The notes: generated from the sequence alone by a model not told the origin. Counted from the stretch's first letter, positions 16,897-32,294 are shown. The stretch is 64,000 nucleotides of DNA from Leptospira meyeri (GCF_004368965.1 NZ_SORO01000001.1:868001-932000), one strand, 5' to 3'. Numbers and translations: made by a program.

Positions 16897-18270
16897 CTAG
16901 TGGTGTGCTCCTTCTTTCTGTGGCATCACTGTTTTTACTTCTGCAATCGCAATCACTGGCATAATTCGGCACCAGAGAAGGAAGAGAGTAAAGAAGATAC
17001 CGAAAGTTCCGATTAACATTGCGTAGTCGAAAAGTGTTGGCGTATACATAGCCCAACTGGATGGTAAAAAGTCACGGTTTAGTGTCATCATGATCACAAA
17101 TCGTTCGAACCACATACCCACGTTTACCACAAGCGAAGCCACAAACATCACAGGGATGTTGTAACGAAGTTTGCGAAACCAGAATACCTGAGGCGACAAT
17201 ACGTTACAAGAAATCATGATGAAGTAAGCCCAACCATATGGACCGAATGCTCTGTTCCAGAATGCGAACACTTCGTATTCGTTTCCGGAATACCAAGCGA
17301 TAAAAAATTCTGTTCCGTAAGCAAGACCTACGATAAGACCTGTTACCATCATAATCTTGTTCATGTTGTCCAAGTGTTTCATGGTGATGTAGTTCTTTAA
17401 GTTGAACACTTCACGAGCAATGACCATTAGCGTTACAACCATAGCGAAACCGGAGAAAATCGCACCGGCAACAAAGTATGGAGGAAAGATAGTCGTGTGC
17501 CAACCCGGAAGGATGGAAACCGCGAAGTCAAAAGATACGATGGTGTGAACCGAAAGAACGAGTGGAGTGGAGAGAGCTGCCAAGATCATGGAAACGATTT
17601 CCAAATGAGACCAAGATCTCGCCGATCCAACCCAACCGAAAGCCAGAACATTGTATAAGTTCTTTCTCCAAGTTTCAGTCGCACGATCACGAAGTGTGGC
17701 AAGGTCAGGAATGAGTCCTAAATACCAGAACACCATGGAGATGGAAAGGTAAGTTGATACCGCAAACGTATCCCAAATCAGTGGGGAACGGAAGTTCACC
17801 CAAAGTGGACCTCTTTCGTTTGGATAAGGAAACAACCAAAATCCGAGCCAAGGACGACCTACGTGAAGGATGAGGTTCGATGCCGCAACGAGTACGGCAA
17901 AGATTGTCATCGCTTCCGCAGCTCGGTTAATCCCTGTTCTCCAACCTTGACGGAAGAGGAATAGAACCGCAGAAATCAAAGTTCCTGCGTGACCGATACC
18001 AATCCAGAATACGAAGTTTACTACGAAAAATCCCCAACCTACCGGGTTGTTGATCCCGAGTAAGTAAAGACCTTCATAAAACAAATAACCGATGATGGCT
18101 ACGTCGATCAGGGTGATCGTAAGAACCAAAAGAAAAGTATTCCACCAAAGTTTGGTAGGAAAATCTTCGTTTGGCTTTGCGATATCAACGGTTACATCCT
18201 TAAGCGACTTCCCGCCTGTTACCAGGTCGGGGATATCTAATTTATCTCGAACTGCTTGTGCTAATGACAT
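16897..18270 (-). CDS. actC: Alternative complex III NrfD-like quinol subunit ActC
   Basis: 457 residues with about ten membrane helices. NrfD/PsrC family hallmarks include the [30 protein letters not shown] region (85-115), IHEVVS-type helices replaced here by [29 protein letters not shown], and [19 protein letters not shown] near 390. This subunit carries the main quinol oxidation site and has been proposed to move protons. It follows actB across 20 bp. Confidence 0.93.
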   Translation of the reverse strand: MSLAQAVRDKLDIPDLVTGGKSLKDVTVDIAKPNEDFPTKLWWNTFLLVLTITLIDVAIIGYLFYEGLYLLGINNPVGWGFFVVNFVFWIGIGHAGTLISAVLFLFRQGWRTGINRAAEAMTIFAVLVAASNLILHVGRPWLGFWLFPYPNERGPLWVNFRSPLIWDTFAVSTYLSISMVFWYLGLIPDLATLRDRATETWRKNLYNVLAFGWVGSARSWSHLEIVSMILAALSTPLVLSVHTIVSFDFAVSILPGWHTTIFPPYFVAGAIFSGFAMVVTLMVIAREVFNLKNYITMKHLDNMNKIMMVTGLIVGLAYGTEFFIAWYSGNEYEVFAFWNRAFGPYGWAYFIMISCNVLSPQVFWFRKLRYNIPVMFVASLVVNVGMWFERFVIMMTLNRDFLPSSWAMYTPTLFDYAMLIGTFGIFFTLFLLWCRIMPVIAIAEVKTVMPQKEGAHH

Positions 18271-18290
18271 TCCCTTTGTGTTCTCCCCTG

Positions 18291-21422
<3,132 letters not shown>

Positions 21423-21443
21423 AAATTATTACTTGTCTCCCGA

Positions 21444-21956
21444 TTATCTGTGGCACGTAGAACAATCGTTAGGAGCATTGTTCTCTCTATGGCAATCGAC
21501 ACAAAATCCCATATTGAGGGACTTGGACTGTCTAACCTTTACCATCTCTGCCATGTTACCGTGGCATGTGGAACAATCGACACCGCGTTGTACGTGTCGT
21601 GAATGGTTGAAGTATACGAAGTCTGGTTGGTCATGAACCTTTACCCAGGACACTGGCGTGTTGCTATCGTACTGTTCTTTAAGCCATTTAACATGTTCTT
21701 GGTTGCCCGCTACGTTACCTGCTCCATGGCAGTTCATACAAGTGGAACTTGGGGGAACTGTGGCATGGGCCGAATTTTCAACACCAGTATGGCAATACTT
21801 ACAGTCGATTTTGTTATCGCCAGCATGTATCTTGTGGTTGAAGGGGATGGGCTGGTCGGGTGAATAGCCCACATAACGGCTAGGTGAAAAAATCAAATAT
21901 GCTAGTGCTGCAATTGCAACGATAGGCACAGAGATCTTGAGTATTTTTATATTCAT
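21444..21956 (-). CDS. actA: Alternative complex III pentahaem cytochrome c ActA
   Basis: 170 residues: an uncleaved N-terminal helix (about 7-24) then a cytochrome c7-like domain with five CxxCH motifs (CKYCH, CMNCH, CSTCH, CVDCH, CSTCH) and extra His ligands such as FNHKIH and FNHSRH. This is the pentahaem subunit at the periplasmic face that passes electrons to ActE. It is the first gene of the operon; CAGGAAA stands about 8 bases before the ATG. No cytochrome oxidase genes follow the cluster, unlike in many other bacteria. Confidence 0.94.
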   Translation of the reverse strand: MNIKILKISVPIVAIAALAYLIFSPSRYVGYSPDQPIPFNHKIHAGDNKIDCKYCHTGVENSAHATVPPSSTCMNCHGAGNVAGNQEHVKWLKEQYDSNTPVSWVKVHDQPDFVYFNHSRHVQRGVDCSTCHGNMAEMVKVRQSKSLNMGFCVDCHRENNAPNDCSTCHR

Positions 21957-22151
21957 TCGCAGATTTCCTGAATCCGTTTACACTGTCTTCTGACAAGGAA
22001 AGGTAAAATCAGAAAAAAAGCAAGTATGTAAGGGTTTTGGATGCGAAAAAACATGAAAAGAGACATAATGGGAAATTTTTCGTGAACTTTCTTTATTGAA
22101 ACCGAGTCTCAATTAATCAGAAAAATACCAGCAAACATTTGTTATCTTTTC

Positions 22152-22182
22152 AAAAAAAGGCCAATCCGCTTTTGGATCGACC
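22152..22182 (-). terminator. Terminator after the chemoreceptor gene
   Basis: On the minus strand a 9-bp stem (GGTCGATCC with GGATTGGCC, two G-T pairs) and six-base loop is followed by seven T. It lies 35 bp beyond the chemoreceptor stop. Confidence 0.85.
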
Positions 22183-22217
22183 TTAGACTGGGGAAAGGCC
22201 GTTCTCGTCCAGGTGCA

Positions 22218-24218
22218 TTAATTTTTTGTAATGGTAAACCGTTTCGTAATCGCACGAAGGGTATCGGCCGCATGGGAGAGTTTTTGTGAGGAGGAAGCCA
22301 CCTGGTCAGATCCCGTGGCAATATGCATGGTTTCATTGTTAATCCCAATCACAGACTGGGAAATTTGCACAATGGCACGCTTCTGTTCCTCAATGGCCCC
22401 ACGAATGGTTTCAGACTCCAGCCCCACTTCGGTGGACCTTGCATCCACTTCCTGGTTATAATTCAATTGGGACTTAGTCGCTTCGGAAAGGCGTTTCATC
22501 ACACTCTCCACTTCGGCGATATCTCGAATGATTAAGTTAAGGAGTTCCACCGAAGATCGAATCCCTCTTGCACCTTCTTCCAACTCTTTGCTATTTTTTC
22601 CAATCATATCCTCGATGGCTTGGATGGAATGCGCCGTTTTGTCTGAAAGTTTGGAGATCTCTTCGGCTACAATGGCAAACCCACGACCCGCCTCTCCTGC
22701 TCTTGCAGCTTCAATCGCTGCATTTAGTGCCAGTAAACTTGTTTGGTCCGAGATTTCGTCAATGAGCCCAATCACTTCTTTCATTTCAGAGGAAGATTCC
22801 AAAATGACATTAATCACATCCTTCATTTGATTGAGTGATTCCCCACCTAGTTTGGCTTGTTTGGTTATGTTTTCCGTATTGGCAAGGGCCGCCTTGGTAT
22901 CCTTTTCGATTTGGATGGCACCTTGGGAAAGTTCCAAAATCTTTTCATTAAATTCGATTATATTATTATGTTGTTTGGCCGTGGATGCAGCCGTGGTTTC
23001 CATACTAGCTGCCACTTCTTCTGTGGTTGCAGAGATTTCTTCAGCTGAAGCTGCAGTCCCTTGGGCCATATCCGAAAAACTAGATGAAGAATTTCGTAAT
23101 CCTTCTGCAGAAGAGGCAATCTCTTCTGCGACTGTTTGGATTTCTCCCAAGGAATTTCGAATGCTTTTGACAAAACCATCTAAAGCCAAATTCATTCGGC
23201 CAATCTCATCGTGGTTGGTAAGCGTAAATGATTCAGTTAAATCTCCTTTTGCCATTTGGTCCAAAATGACAACAGAGTTTTCTAAAGGCAAAAGGCGTTT
23301 TTTAAGAAATCGAAACACTCCAAAAACCACAAGAGCCGTAATCAGAAACACAACGACTACTGCAAAAATTGCAACTTGTATAAATCCTGAATTCATATCA
23401 GATTTAGGAAGGACCACTCCAATGATGGTATTCCATTCTTCCAATCGTTTGATAAGAAAGGCAAAGTCCTTTCCATTTTCTGTATATTCGAAATAAGCTC
23501 CGTCTTTGGCTTCCAAGATGGGTCGGCCTTCTGGGATTTTACTTAGGTCCAATTTTAAAATTTTAGATTTATCGGGACCAGCAAAGACAACTCCTTTGGT
23601 AGTAATGGCTGTGATGTATCCACTAGCACCTACATGAATTCCTTCTCCCATTCGTTTCGAAACTTGTTCCAAGTTCAATGCAATCCAAAGAATCCCAATC
23701 AGTTTCCCATTGTCTTCGATGGGAAACGAAATAAGACTGACCGGCAAACCAGTGATAGGTGATTCCTGAACAGAACCGATCAAATACTGTTTTTTAAGAG
23801 CAACCACCACATGGTCTCCTGTTTTGGATTCTTCCAATTGGTATCCAATGGATCTAGGAATCCCTGCTGCAAAAATTTTAGCGTTTTGGATGGGCTCCGA
23901 TAGAAAGATATTTTCGTATTCTCCATTTGCCTCTTGCATGATTCCAATAAGAAGGTCAGTAGCAAATTTAGATTTTCCCGTTTGAAAGGAATCTTTGATT
24001 TCTCTCTGTTTGGAAATAAGGCCAGCGATACGAAGTTGCGATTTATAATAATTGGAAAGTTCTGCTCCAGCACTTTTGCCCGCGTTTTCCATTTCTCCTC
24101 GGTAAACTTTAAGAAGAAGTCCCCAATTCAAATACAAAATGAGAGCCGATACAACTGTGGATAAAACTAAAATGGAAAGGAATGTATAGAGACCAAGGAT
24201 GTATTTTAAACTTTTCAT
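22218..24218 (-). CDS. Methyl-accepting chemotaxis protein with Cache-type sensor
   Basis: 666 residues. Helix 1 (about 11-36), a periplasmic sensor of 240 residues that looks like a double Cache domain ([42 protein letters not shown]), helix 2 (about 278-305), a HAMP linker, and a long cytoplasmic coiled coil with the conserved hairpin tip [42 protein letters not shown]. It should feed the CheA/CheW system controlling the flagella. It stands alone between two terminators, with no che genes nearby. The ligand cannot be told. Confidence 0.94.
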   Translation of the reverse strand: MKSLKYILGLYTFLSILVLSTVVSALILYLNWGLLLKVYRGEMENAGKSAGAELSNYYKSQLRIAGLISKQREIKDSFQTGKSKFATDLLIGIMQEANGEYENIFLSEPIQNAKIFAAGIPRSIGYQLEESKTGDHVVVALKKQYLIGSVQESPITGLPVSLISFPIEDNGKLIGILWIALNLEQVSKRMGEGIHVGASGYITAITTKGVVFAGPDKSKILKLDLSKIPEGRPILEAKDGAYFEYTENGKDFAFLIKRLEEWNTIIGVVLPKSDMNSGFIQVAIFAVVVVFLITALVVFGVFRFLKKRLLPLENSVVILDQMAKGDLTESFTLTNHDEIGRMNLALDGFVKSIRNSLGEIQTVAEEIASSAEGLRNSSSSFSDMAQGTAASAEEISATTEEVAASMETTAASTAKQHNNIIEFNEKILELSQGAIQIEKDTKAALANTENITKQAKLGGESLNQMKDVINVILESSSEMKEVIGLIDEISDQTSLLALNAAIEAARAGEAGRGFAIVAEEISKLSDKTAHSIQAIEDMIGKNSKELEEGARGIRSSVELLNLIIRDIAEVESVMKRLSEATKSQLNYNQEVDARSTEVGLESETIRGAIEEQKRAIVQISQSVIGINNETMHIATGSDQVASSSQKLSHAADTLRAITKRFTITKN

Positions 24219-24378
24219 ATACTCTGTATGTGACGTGTTATGATGAAATTTTTAAGGGGGAAACGAAGGATTTATTGAAATTAATTTCCAAACTGGCAAG
24301 CTTCTTTTTGTTTTGATTGAAAACAATGTTCTCTTAGGAGGAATCCTCAATCGATATTTTTTACAGTCGCCAAAGGGC

Positions 24379-24416
24379 AAAAAAAAAAGGCCCTGATTCT
24401 GACATCGAAGGGCCCT
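24379..24416 (-). terminator. Terminator after the GT39 glycosyltransferase
   Basis: On the minus strand GGCCCT pairs with AGGGCC around a 14-base loop and is followed by ten T. It lies about 30 bp past the glycosyltransferase stop. Confidence 0.82.
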
Positions 24417-24445
24417 AAAAACCAGACTTACACAATTTAGCCTAG

Positions 24446-26152
24446 TTATACTTTCGAATTTTTAGAAGATTTCCCCTGAATTTTTTTTAGCCAAACCAAA
24501 GAAATTTTCTTTGTGACGAGGTTTCTTGTCTCTTTTTTCAAAAAAGCAACGTTTGGAGTGGCTACTTTAAAGGATTCCCGCTCAAGAACTGGCTCAATCG
24601 AATATTCGGCACCAGCAAATTCTTTTAATTGGCTTAGTTTTTCCGATGGAAGGATAAGAAGCCTTTCTGGTTTTTCCGACCAAAGTTTGTCTAATTTATC
24701 CTTATCATAGACATTGCGAAAATTTCGCTCTGCATAAAATCCATAGGACCTTTTGGAATTGGACAACCAAAAGGTATAAACAACTGGTTCGTTTGGTTCC
24801 AGTTCTTTGATTTTAGCACCAAACTCTTTTGCCGGTTGGTAACTCGTGAGAAGAGGATAAAATTGTAAACTAATGGAACTAAAAAACAAAGTAGCACCAA
24901 CAAGTGTCACAAGTACTTCCAAAGGAATGAGCTGTGCGAGTAACAAAATCAGTAAAATCCCAATAGCCCCGAATACGTAATACACGATTCCCACTTCTGC
25001 AACAAAAACCGGAATGAGAAAGTATCCCACTAAATACACAAGCCCTGCGATGAGAAAAGAAGGACGAAGCCTTTCTACACTTGAACGAAATAAACTTTCT
25101 TCCGCAATCTTTCCAAAATAGAGCGCAGCCCCAGGAAGCACCCAGTAAGTATACTGCGGGAGAGGAAACCTGGAAAAAGAAATTAAAAATAAAAATAAAA
25201 ATACCCAAAACGGAACCACAAAGTCGATGTCTTTGTATTCATTGGAACGGATTTTTCGAAGGATTTCTTTCCAACCAAGAGATTTGATATAATTATAAGT
25301 TCGAAATGCAATGTAGATGATCATAGGTACCACTCCACTAAAGAATGCCCATGAAAAAGATTTATAAAAGTAAAATGGATCGAACTTCACATCATACATT
25401 TCTTTGTAGAACCGTCCAAAGGATTGGATCCACAAAAAGAAGGAAGGCCCATAGGAATTAAAACTTTTGTATAAAAGAACACACCAAAAAGCTGGAAGGG
25501 ATGCAAGAACCAGAATCCCCGTTGGTACTCGCATCGAAAGAAGTAACTTCCAATCCCTTCGAAATAGAATATCTCCACCAATGGATAGAGCAGGAATGAC
25601 TACAGAAATTGGACCTTTGGTAATAAAACCCATAGACATCATGAGATACATTAAGTAGAAATAGTTGGGATTTTTTTTTCTTCCCAAATAATAAAAATGA
25701 TAAGTAAACACCAAGTAGGCAGTAAGATACACATCGATTTTGGGATCCACGATCATTGCATAAAATCCCGGTGCCAAAAGATAAGCAAAAGAAGCTAAGT
25801 ATCCTTGTCTTTCTTTTCCGCCCGTCAGAATGGTAATTCGATAGATAGAAAAAACAGAAAGAAGACTTAAAAAAATGGCCGGAATTCGGAAGGCAATATT
25901 ACTGATTCCGAAAAGAGAAAAAGAAGTAGCAATGGTCCAAAACGTTAATATGGGTTTATCTAAGTATCTTCTACCATTATCAAATAAAGTAAAAAAATCA
26001 CCAGATAACACGAGTTCGCGGCTAATACTAGCATACTGTGAACTATCAATATCGATCACGTCCAAAGGAAGTGTAAATAAAATAGGAAGGGTTGCGAGGA
26101 GTAAAAGAATTCGATAAAAAATTCTTTCAGAAGGAGTCAGTGTTTCTTTCAT
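24446..26152 (-). CDS. GT39-family (ArnT-like) membrane glycosyltransferase
   Basis: 568 residues, about eleven membrane helices. The first periplasmic loop has the GT-C/PMT signature DIDSSQYASISRELVLSGDFFTLF and RYLDKPILTFW, where the acidic residue binds the polyprenyl-phosphate sugar donor and the second motif matches ArnT. It likely transfers a sugar to lipid A, a lipid or a protein on the outer face of the inner membrane. Start ATG 26152 is chosen because it overlaps the upstream TGA (ATGA) of the lipoprotein gene; an in-frame start 9 codons earlier would overlap more. Acceptor unknown. Confidence 0.87.
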   Translation of the reverse strand: MKETLTPSERIFYRILLLLATLPILFTLPLDVIDIDSSQYASISRELVLSGDFFTLFDNGRRYLDKPILTFWTIATSFSLFGISNIAFRIPAIFLSLLSVFSIYRITILTGGKERQGYLASFAYLLAPGFYAMIVDPKIDVYLTAYLVFTYHFYYLGRKKNPNYFYLMYLMMSMGFITKGPISVVIPALSIGGDILFRRDWKLLLSMRVPTGILVLASLPAFWCVLLYKSFNSYGPSFFLWIQSFGRFYKEMYDVKFDPFYFYKSFSWAFFSGVVPMIIYIAFRTYNYIKSLGWKEILRKIRSNEYKDIDFVVPFWVFLFLFLISFSRFPLPQYTYWVLPGAALYFGKIAEESLFRSSVERLRPSFLIAGLVYLVGYFLIPVFVAEVGIVYYVFGAIGILLILLLAQLIPLEVLVTLVGATLFFSSISLQFYPLLTSYQPAKEFGAKIKELEPNEPVVYTFWLSNSKRSYGFYAERNFRNVYDKDKLDKLWSEKPERLLILPSEKLSQLKEFAGAEYSIEPVLERESFKVATPNVAFLKKETRNLVTKKISLVWLKKIQGKSSKNSKV

Positions 26153-26419
26153 TCTAATGTACCAATTTGGATGAGACATTGTCCAAATCCTTTGCAGGAA
26201 TTTGGTTCTTGGTCATAACATTGTAAAATATCGCTATTATGAGTGGTGCATCCATCCATACATTGAATCCTACCTGTGCGTTTGACATCAGGTGCTAAAG
26301 TGAGTTTTAGTTCTTCTTCTGTGCAAGAGATAAAAACTTCACAAGCCGCTTGGCATTTTTTTTCGACTATATCTTGGCAGTTTGTTACCAATAGGACTAA
26401 CGTTAGAGTTAAAATCCAA

Positions 26420-26433
<14 letters not shown>
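26149..26433 (-). CDS. Small cysteine-rich lipoprotein
   Basis: 94 residues. Signal [19 protein letters not shown] ends in a lipobox with acylated C19. The mature part has eight further cysteines (KCQAAC, FISC, RIQC, DGC, LQC, NSC, GQC), suggesting several disulfides or a metal site. No known domain recognised; comparable Cys-rich lipoproteins occur in leptospires. It overlaps the rlmN stop by 14 bases and the glycosyltransferase start by four, so all three are co-translated. Confidence 0.8.
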
Positions 26434-27478
<1,045 letters not shown>

Positions 27479-27691
27479 TTGTTTGGAACATCCACCTTTA
27501 GCCAATCTTTTCGTTGCCCCCCGTCGGGACAAGGATTTCCGGCAATTCTTTTAGACTTACCTTAGATTCTTTCCTGATACAAGTCGAATTTGAAATCCAA
27601 AAGAAACCTGTTCGAAAAATGGTTCTCCAAATGGACATTGACTTACACACACTGATTCAAAAGCCTAGTATCTAGTGAGGGAAATTTACGA

Positions 27692-29011
27692 ATGAATAGC
27701 GACGCCTTTATGGAATATGCCTTTATCGTCATGGTCGCACTGATAGGGATCGAAATCTTTGTTTCCTACATCAAAGGCAAACAATACTACCGGTTAAACG
27801 TTCTCATTGCTGATGTCAGCACAGGTGTGATCTTCGCATTGATTGGAGTGGTCATCCTCCTCGGTGCTCTCTATGTTTACGACAAAATAGAGACAAATTT
27901 TTCGCTCTCCGCCTTAGGTTATCATTTTTTTCCTTTGGAAAGTCCATTTCAATTCTCCCCTAGTTTTTCTGTGAACTGGCAAGCACTGGGAGCTTGGACT
28001 TTTGCCGTTGTTTTTGCAGATTTTGTTTATTACTGGTTTCATAGACATTGCCACGAAATCAATTTGTTTTGGGCCACTCATGTTACCCACCACTCCACAC
28101 AAGAAATGAATTTGTCCGTTGCGTTTCGTGGAAATGGACTACAAAGAATATTCGAATATATTTATTTTCTATCAATGGCCCTTCTTGGAATTCCTTGGGA
28201 GATGTTTTTACTCAGCCATAGAATTCTAAAAGTGTATCAGTTTGTAGTTCACACTCGTTTTGTGGGCAAACTGGGATTTTTAGAAGAGTTTATGGTGACA
28301 CCATCCAACCATAGGGTCCACCACGGGGTACAAAAAAAATACATCGACCGAAACCACGGCGGAATCTTTATCATTTGGGATCGGATGTTTGGATCGTTTG
28401 AATGGGAAACGGAAGAACCAATCTACGGATTGACAAAACCAGTTAACTCCTTCAACCCCATCACAGTCAACTTACACGTGTTCAAGGATATGTTTTTTCA
28501 AATTCTGGAATGCAAATCTTTTGGTGATGTTTTTAAAACAATCTTTGGACCCCCTGGTTGGAAACCAAGTTATCTAATCACGAGTGCAGACGAAGCCCAA
28601 GAACCCACAAAAATTCTAAAATATGATCCCAAACCTCCAATGGGCGTGATGATCTATGTAGCACTCCAAGCTGCCGTTCTTATGGCTGTGGGTCTTGTGA
28701 TTTGGAAAGTTGCCAAAATCAATTTGGAGAAAGATATGGTAACACTTGGAATTTTATCCGTTGTCATCATCTTTAGTTTGTTTTCGATTGATCGAACTAT
28801 GGAAATGAAACGATGGTCAAGAAGAACGGAAGTGGTACGAAACGTATTATTTATACTCGCTTTTGTTGCGGCTTTAGTTTACTCCAATATTCCTAATATT
28901 GAAATTTTTGCCATCCCACTCATAGGCCTTTCGTTTGTATCCCTTGTTTGGATTGTCATCAAACGAAAGACCTTCTTTGATCTCAGTAATATTTCTAATA
29001 CTTGGTATTAG
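27692..29011 (+). CDS. Sterol desaturase/fatty acid hydroxylase family oxygenase
   Basis: 439 residues with N-terminal and C-terminal membrane helices. The eight-histidine di-iron signature is complete: HRHCHE, HVTHHS and NHRVHH, and the spacing plus GGIFIIWDRMFGSFEWE resembles alkylglycerol monooxygenase (TMEM195) rather than sterol enzymes. A role in cleaving or hydroxylating ether or fatty lipids is plausible. GAGGGAAATTTACG precedes the ATG. Its last 17 bases overlap the convergent sulfatase. Confidence 0.9.
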   Translation: MNSDAFMEYAFIVMVALIGIEIFVSYIKGKQYYRLNVLIADVSTGVIFALIGVVILLGALYVYDKIETNFSLSALGYHFFPLESPFQFSPSFSVNWQALGAWTFAVVFADFVYYWFHRHCHEINLFWATHVTHHSTQEMNLSVAFRGNGLQRIFEYIYFLSMALLGIPWEMFLLSHRILKVYQFVVHTRFVGKLGFLEEFMVTPSNHRVHHGVQKKYIDRNHGGIFIIWDRMFGSFEWETEEPIYGLTKPVNSFNPITVNLHVFKDMFFQILECKSFGDVFKTIFGPPGWKPSYLITSADEAQEPTKILKYDPKPPMGVMIYVALQAAVLMAVGLVIWKVAKINLEKDMVTLGILSVVIIFSLFSIDRTMEMKRWSRRTEVVRNVLFILAFVAALVYSNIPNIEIFAIPLIGLSFVSLVWIVIKRKTFFDLSNISNTWY

Positions 29012-30989
29012 TTTTTATCTCTTTTAAAACGGACTCCGAAGGGAACAATTTGTTCGACTTCAGGAGTTCGTCTCCTAAGTTCAAAAATGCTTTTGTTTTA
29101 TCCCCATGTTTTTTGCATAAATTGATATCCTTGTAACAAAGCCCCAAATCCACAAACGGTTGTTTGATGGTTTTTGTTTCTCCTTGCCCACCAGAAACTG
29201 ATTGGTAATACAAAAAATCATCTTCAATCCATCCAAAGATATTCCCATAAGCAAAATAAGCAGAAGAACCTTTTACTTTTCTTAAATCACGACCCATCAC
29301 GCTAAAGTAAACTTCCCTTTCCATAAACCCAAGGATTGTAGGAATCAAATCAAGTTGAGAAGTGATATCTTCCCTAAGTTCTGGTTTGATTTTTCCCGGC
29401 GCATAAATTAGAAGGGGGACATTTCTGTCTTCGTAGTAGTTTAGAAACCGATGGTGGCTATGATCAGAAACAAAAAAGAAAATCGTATCTTTAAAGTAAG
29501 GAGCTTTTTTTGCTTTTTCCATATATTCGTTCAAAGCAAAATCCGCATAATGCAAAACATTTAAGTATTCACTGTCTTGTGTAGTGGAATCAAACAAACG
29601 AAACTTTTCTTCCGGCACCTTATAAGGATAATGTGTGGTTCCTGTATGGATTACAGAGACAATCGGTTTTTCTGGTTTTACATTCAGAAGGCGTTTGTGC
29701 ATGGCATCGAGTGATGCTTCATCCAAATAACTCCATGGCCCTGTTTTGTATTCTGGATTTTTTTCTAACTCCGTTTTACCAACCAGAGTATCAAACCCCC
29801 AATGGTACATGATACTACCTTTGTTATTAAAACTAAGATCGGTTCCCGTTACAAATAAAGTTTCATACCCTATGGTTTTTGCGATATTCCCAAGGCCTGA
29901 AAAACGATTGAGGATTTGCGGAGTGCGAACGGCAGTGAGGCCTGGTCTGTCTGGAATTCCGCCCATCAGTGCCATAAGACCGTTTGTGGTCCTTCCCCCA
30001 CTTGCAAAAAAGTTTTTAAAGAACATTCCTTGGCGAATGAGTTGGTTGAAGTAAGGTGTGACAACCTTTCCATCCACTTTCCCCGTTCCAATGATATCAA
30101 TAAACTTCCCAGTCCAACCTTCGAGAACCACCACCACAATATGTGGCAAAGGTTTTGTCGTATTAATGGTTGTTTTACGGAGAAGAGGGTATTCTTCGCT
30201 CACGAAACTAGCACCAGGATAATTCACTTCCTTTTGGACAATGGCACTTGCCTCTGCCAACTTCATATAGTGGCGGTCATCGACTTTGGTCATCTTAAGG
30301 TCCGTGATGACGGTAAATCCAGGATTTAGAACCAAATCGTTGATGATGGTTTCTTTGGTAATGATGGCATCACTTGTGCGAAGGGGACTCGTTTGGACTC
30401 CCCCACGAATTCCAAGGACAAGAAGTGCAAGCACCACAAGAAACTGAAGCCCTGCCCATTTGTAATGTAGGTTTACATGAGAATAGGGAAACTTGGATTG
30501 GATTTTGTAAATTCCGAACCCAATGCCGGAAATCACAAGAATTCCTAGTAAAAATAGGAAAGGATTTTGGGAAAAAGCAGATCCAACAAGTGGCAACATC
30601 TCAAACCCAAGATAAGCAAAGGCCTCGTATCCCAAATGTTTGTTTCCGTTTTCATAATAAATCAGATCTGCAATGAGAAGAAATAGCAGCAGAATAATAA
30701 AAATTACCGGTAAGGTTCGCCAAACTGCCCTATATATTTTATTGCGATTAAAAAAATGCAAACTTGAATACAGTAAACTGACACCAAGTAACACACATAA
30801 GACGGAAATATCAAACCGAGCCCCTTTTACGAAAGCCTTTAATAGAATCCAAGTTGATTTATCATGAATCCTGTAGGAATACATGGTAAAAAAAGCGACA
30901 CGATAAATGGTAAGAAATACAATCCCAAGACTCGCAAGGAGTAAATGAAACCGAATGTAAAACGGCAATTTAGAAAATAGTTTTTTCAT
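28995..30989 (-). CDS. LtaS-type membrane sulfatase/phosphoglycerol transferase
   Basis: 664 residues: five N-terminal membrane helices (to about 215) followed by an extracytoplasmic alkaline-phosphatase-fold domain. Features are VVVLEGWTGKF (metal ligand Glu), GGRTTNGLMALMGGIPD (nucleophile Thr), and FVSDHSHHR plus late His metal ligands. Family members transfer phosphoglycerol or phosphoethanolamine from lipids onto glycans or lipids; gram-negative relatives decorate periplasmic glucans or LPS. Convergent overlap of 17 bases with the oxygenase gene. Confidence 0.88.
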   Translation of the reverse strand: MKKLFSKLPFYIRFHLLLASLGIVFLTIYRVAFFTMYSYRIHDKSTWILLKAFVKGARFDISVLCVLLGVSLLYSSLHFFNRNKIYRAVWRTLPVIFIILLLFLLIADLIYYENGNKHLGYEAFAYLGFEMLPLVGSAFSQNPFLFLLGILVISGIGFGIYKIQSKFPYSHVNLHYKWAGLQFLVVLALLVLGIRGGVQTSPLRTSDAIITKETIINDLVLNPGFTVITDLKMTKVDDRHYMKLAEASAIVQKEVNYPGASFVSEEYPLLRKTTINTTKPLPHIVVVVLEGWTGKFIDIIGTGKVDGKVVTPYFNQLIRQGMFFKNFFASGGRTTNGLMALMGGIPDRPGLTAVRTPQILNRFSGLGNIAKTIGYETLFVTGTDLSFNNKGSIMYHWGFDTLVGKTELEKNPEYKTGPWSYLDEASLDAMHKRLLNVKPEKPIVSVIHTGTTHYPYKVPEEKFRLFDSTTQDSEYLNVLHYADFALNEYMEKAKKAPYFKDTIFFFVSDHSHHRFLNYYEDRNVPLLIYAPGKIKPELREDITSQLDLIPTILGFMEREVYFSVMGRDLRKVKGSSAYFAYGNIFGWIEDDFLYYQSVSGGQGETKTIKQPFVDLGLCYKDINLCKKHGDKTKAFLNLGDELLKSNKLFPSESVLKEIKTNTKY

Positions 30990-31058
30990 AAATAAAACTT
31001 ATAGTAACTTCCATAAAACTAAAATAGATGAATCCGCAGGTCTTTGATCACTGTACAG

Positions 31059-32294
31059 TTATGGTTTTACCATTTTATAAATGGTTCCTGATTGGTAATC
31101 TGCCACAAAAATTTCCCCATCATTGTCCCGTCCAAATGTGGGAATGAGTATGTTCCATTTTCCAAGAGCGATCGTTTCAGTGACCTTGGTATTTTCTCCT
31201 GGTTTTGGAACTGGGATCGCCCAAATTTTACCTTGGATAAAATCTCCAAATACGTACATTCCTTTTAATTCAGGAATGGCAGATCCCATGTAAACATATC
31301 CACCTGTGATGGATTGACCTTCTTCTCTGCCATATTCATAAAAAGGAGGTTCGTATAGTGCCGTATTACAACCGTCAGTAAAACAATGAAAACCTTCGGT
31401 TTGGTTCCAACCATAGTTTTTACCGGATAAAATGACATCCACTTCTTCGTAAGCATCTTGTCCCACATCAGCAACAAGCAAACGTCCGTCAGGCGAAAAA
31501 CTCATCCGCCAAGGATTTCGAATCCCATAAGCAAACGTTTCCGGAGCAAATCCCGCTTTTCCAACAAAAGGATTATCGGAAGGGACGGAATACGTTTTTT
31601 TTAAGTTTGGATCTGGTATGGGACTAATTCTTAAAATAGAACCAAGAAGAGTATTGGGATTTTGTCCGTTGTTTTTCGGGTCAGCTCTCCAACCTCCATC
31701 CCCAAACCCAATGTACAAATGTCCATCTGGGCCAAATGCCAACTGCCCCCCATTGTGGTTAGGATAAGGTTGCTCCACTTGCAATAACACCCGTTCGTTT
31801 GTAAGCTTCATGCTATCGAAATCAGTTGGATTTTCTACTACCCATTCGGAAACGATGGTGACATCTTTACTGCCAATCGACTTTACATAGTTTGTGTATA
31901 ACTTTGGTTGTTTGGGAAATTTAGGATGAAAGGTGAGGCCAAGTAAACCCTCTTCGCTGTCTGTGATCACAGGAAATTTCGCAAGCACCCGGCTTGTTTT
32001 TTTCTCCCTATGAAAAAGAATCATATTTCCTGCCTTTTCAAGAGCAAATAAAAAGGGACTGTCACCCGGTGGGAACTGGATGTCTGTTGGCTCTTTTACC
32101 TTCACTACTTCTTGTAAGGAAATAGCAACTTGTTTGCGACCGGAATCGACACCAATAAAAAGAGGTTTGGATCCGAGCACCTGGCCATCGGTTTCATACT
32201 TTTTATTGTAATTTTTCATTACACCGCGAATCAAATCGTCGCAAGAAAAAGTCATGGAAAGAAAGGAAAACAAAACAAAGATATGGATTTTCAT
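31059..32294 (-). CDS. PQQ-dependent sugar dehydrogenase-like lipoprotein
   Basis: 411 residues from the ATG at 32294, giving signal MKIHIFVLFSFLSMTFSC with a lipobox Cys. The mature part is a six-bladed beta-propeller of the glucose/sorbosone dehydrogenase family: LLGLTFHPKFPKQPKLYTNY, NHNGGQLAFGPDGHLYIGFGDGG, NPWRMSFSPDGRLLVADVGQ and NYGWNQTEGFHC are typical. It may oxidise aldose sugars at the cell surface with PQQ, although no PQQ biosynthesis genes are near. A longer frame to 32345 lacks a signal at its N-terminus and is rejected. Confidence 0.87.
   Translation of the reverse strand: MKIHIFVLFSFLSMTFSCDDLIRGVMKNYNKKYETDGQVLGSKPLFIGVDSGRKQVAISLQEVVKVKEPTDIQFPPGDSPFLFALEKAGNMILFHREKKTSRVLAKFPVITDSEEGLLGLTFHPKFPKQPKLYTNYVKSIGSKDVTIVSEWVVENPTDFDSMKLTNERVLLQVEQPYPNHNGGQLAFGPDGHLYIGFGDGGWRADPKNNGQNPNTLLGSILRISPIPDPNLKKTYSVPSDNPFVGKAGFAPETFAYGIRNPWRMSFSPDGRLLVADVGQDAYEEVDVILSGKNYGWNQTEGFHCFTDGCNTALYEPPFYEYGREEGQSITGGYVYMGSAIPELKGMYVFGDFIQGKIWAIPVPKPGENTKVTETIALGKWNILIPTFGRDNDGEIFVADYQSGTIYKMVKP

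Noticed and set aside
22831..23496. A 221-codon plus-strand frame inside the chemoreceptor gene
   Set aside because: Serine/alanine-rich antisense of coiled-coil sequence, a well-known artefact; the chemoreceptor reads fully in its own frame.
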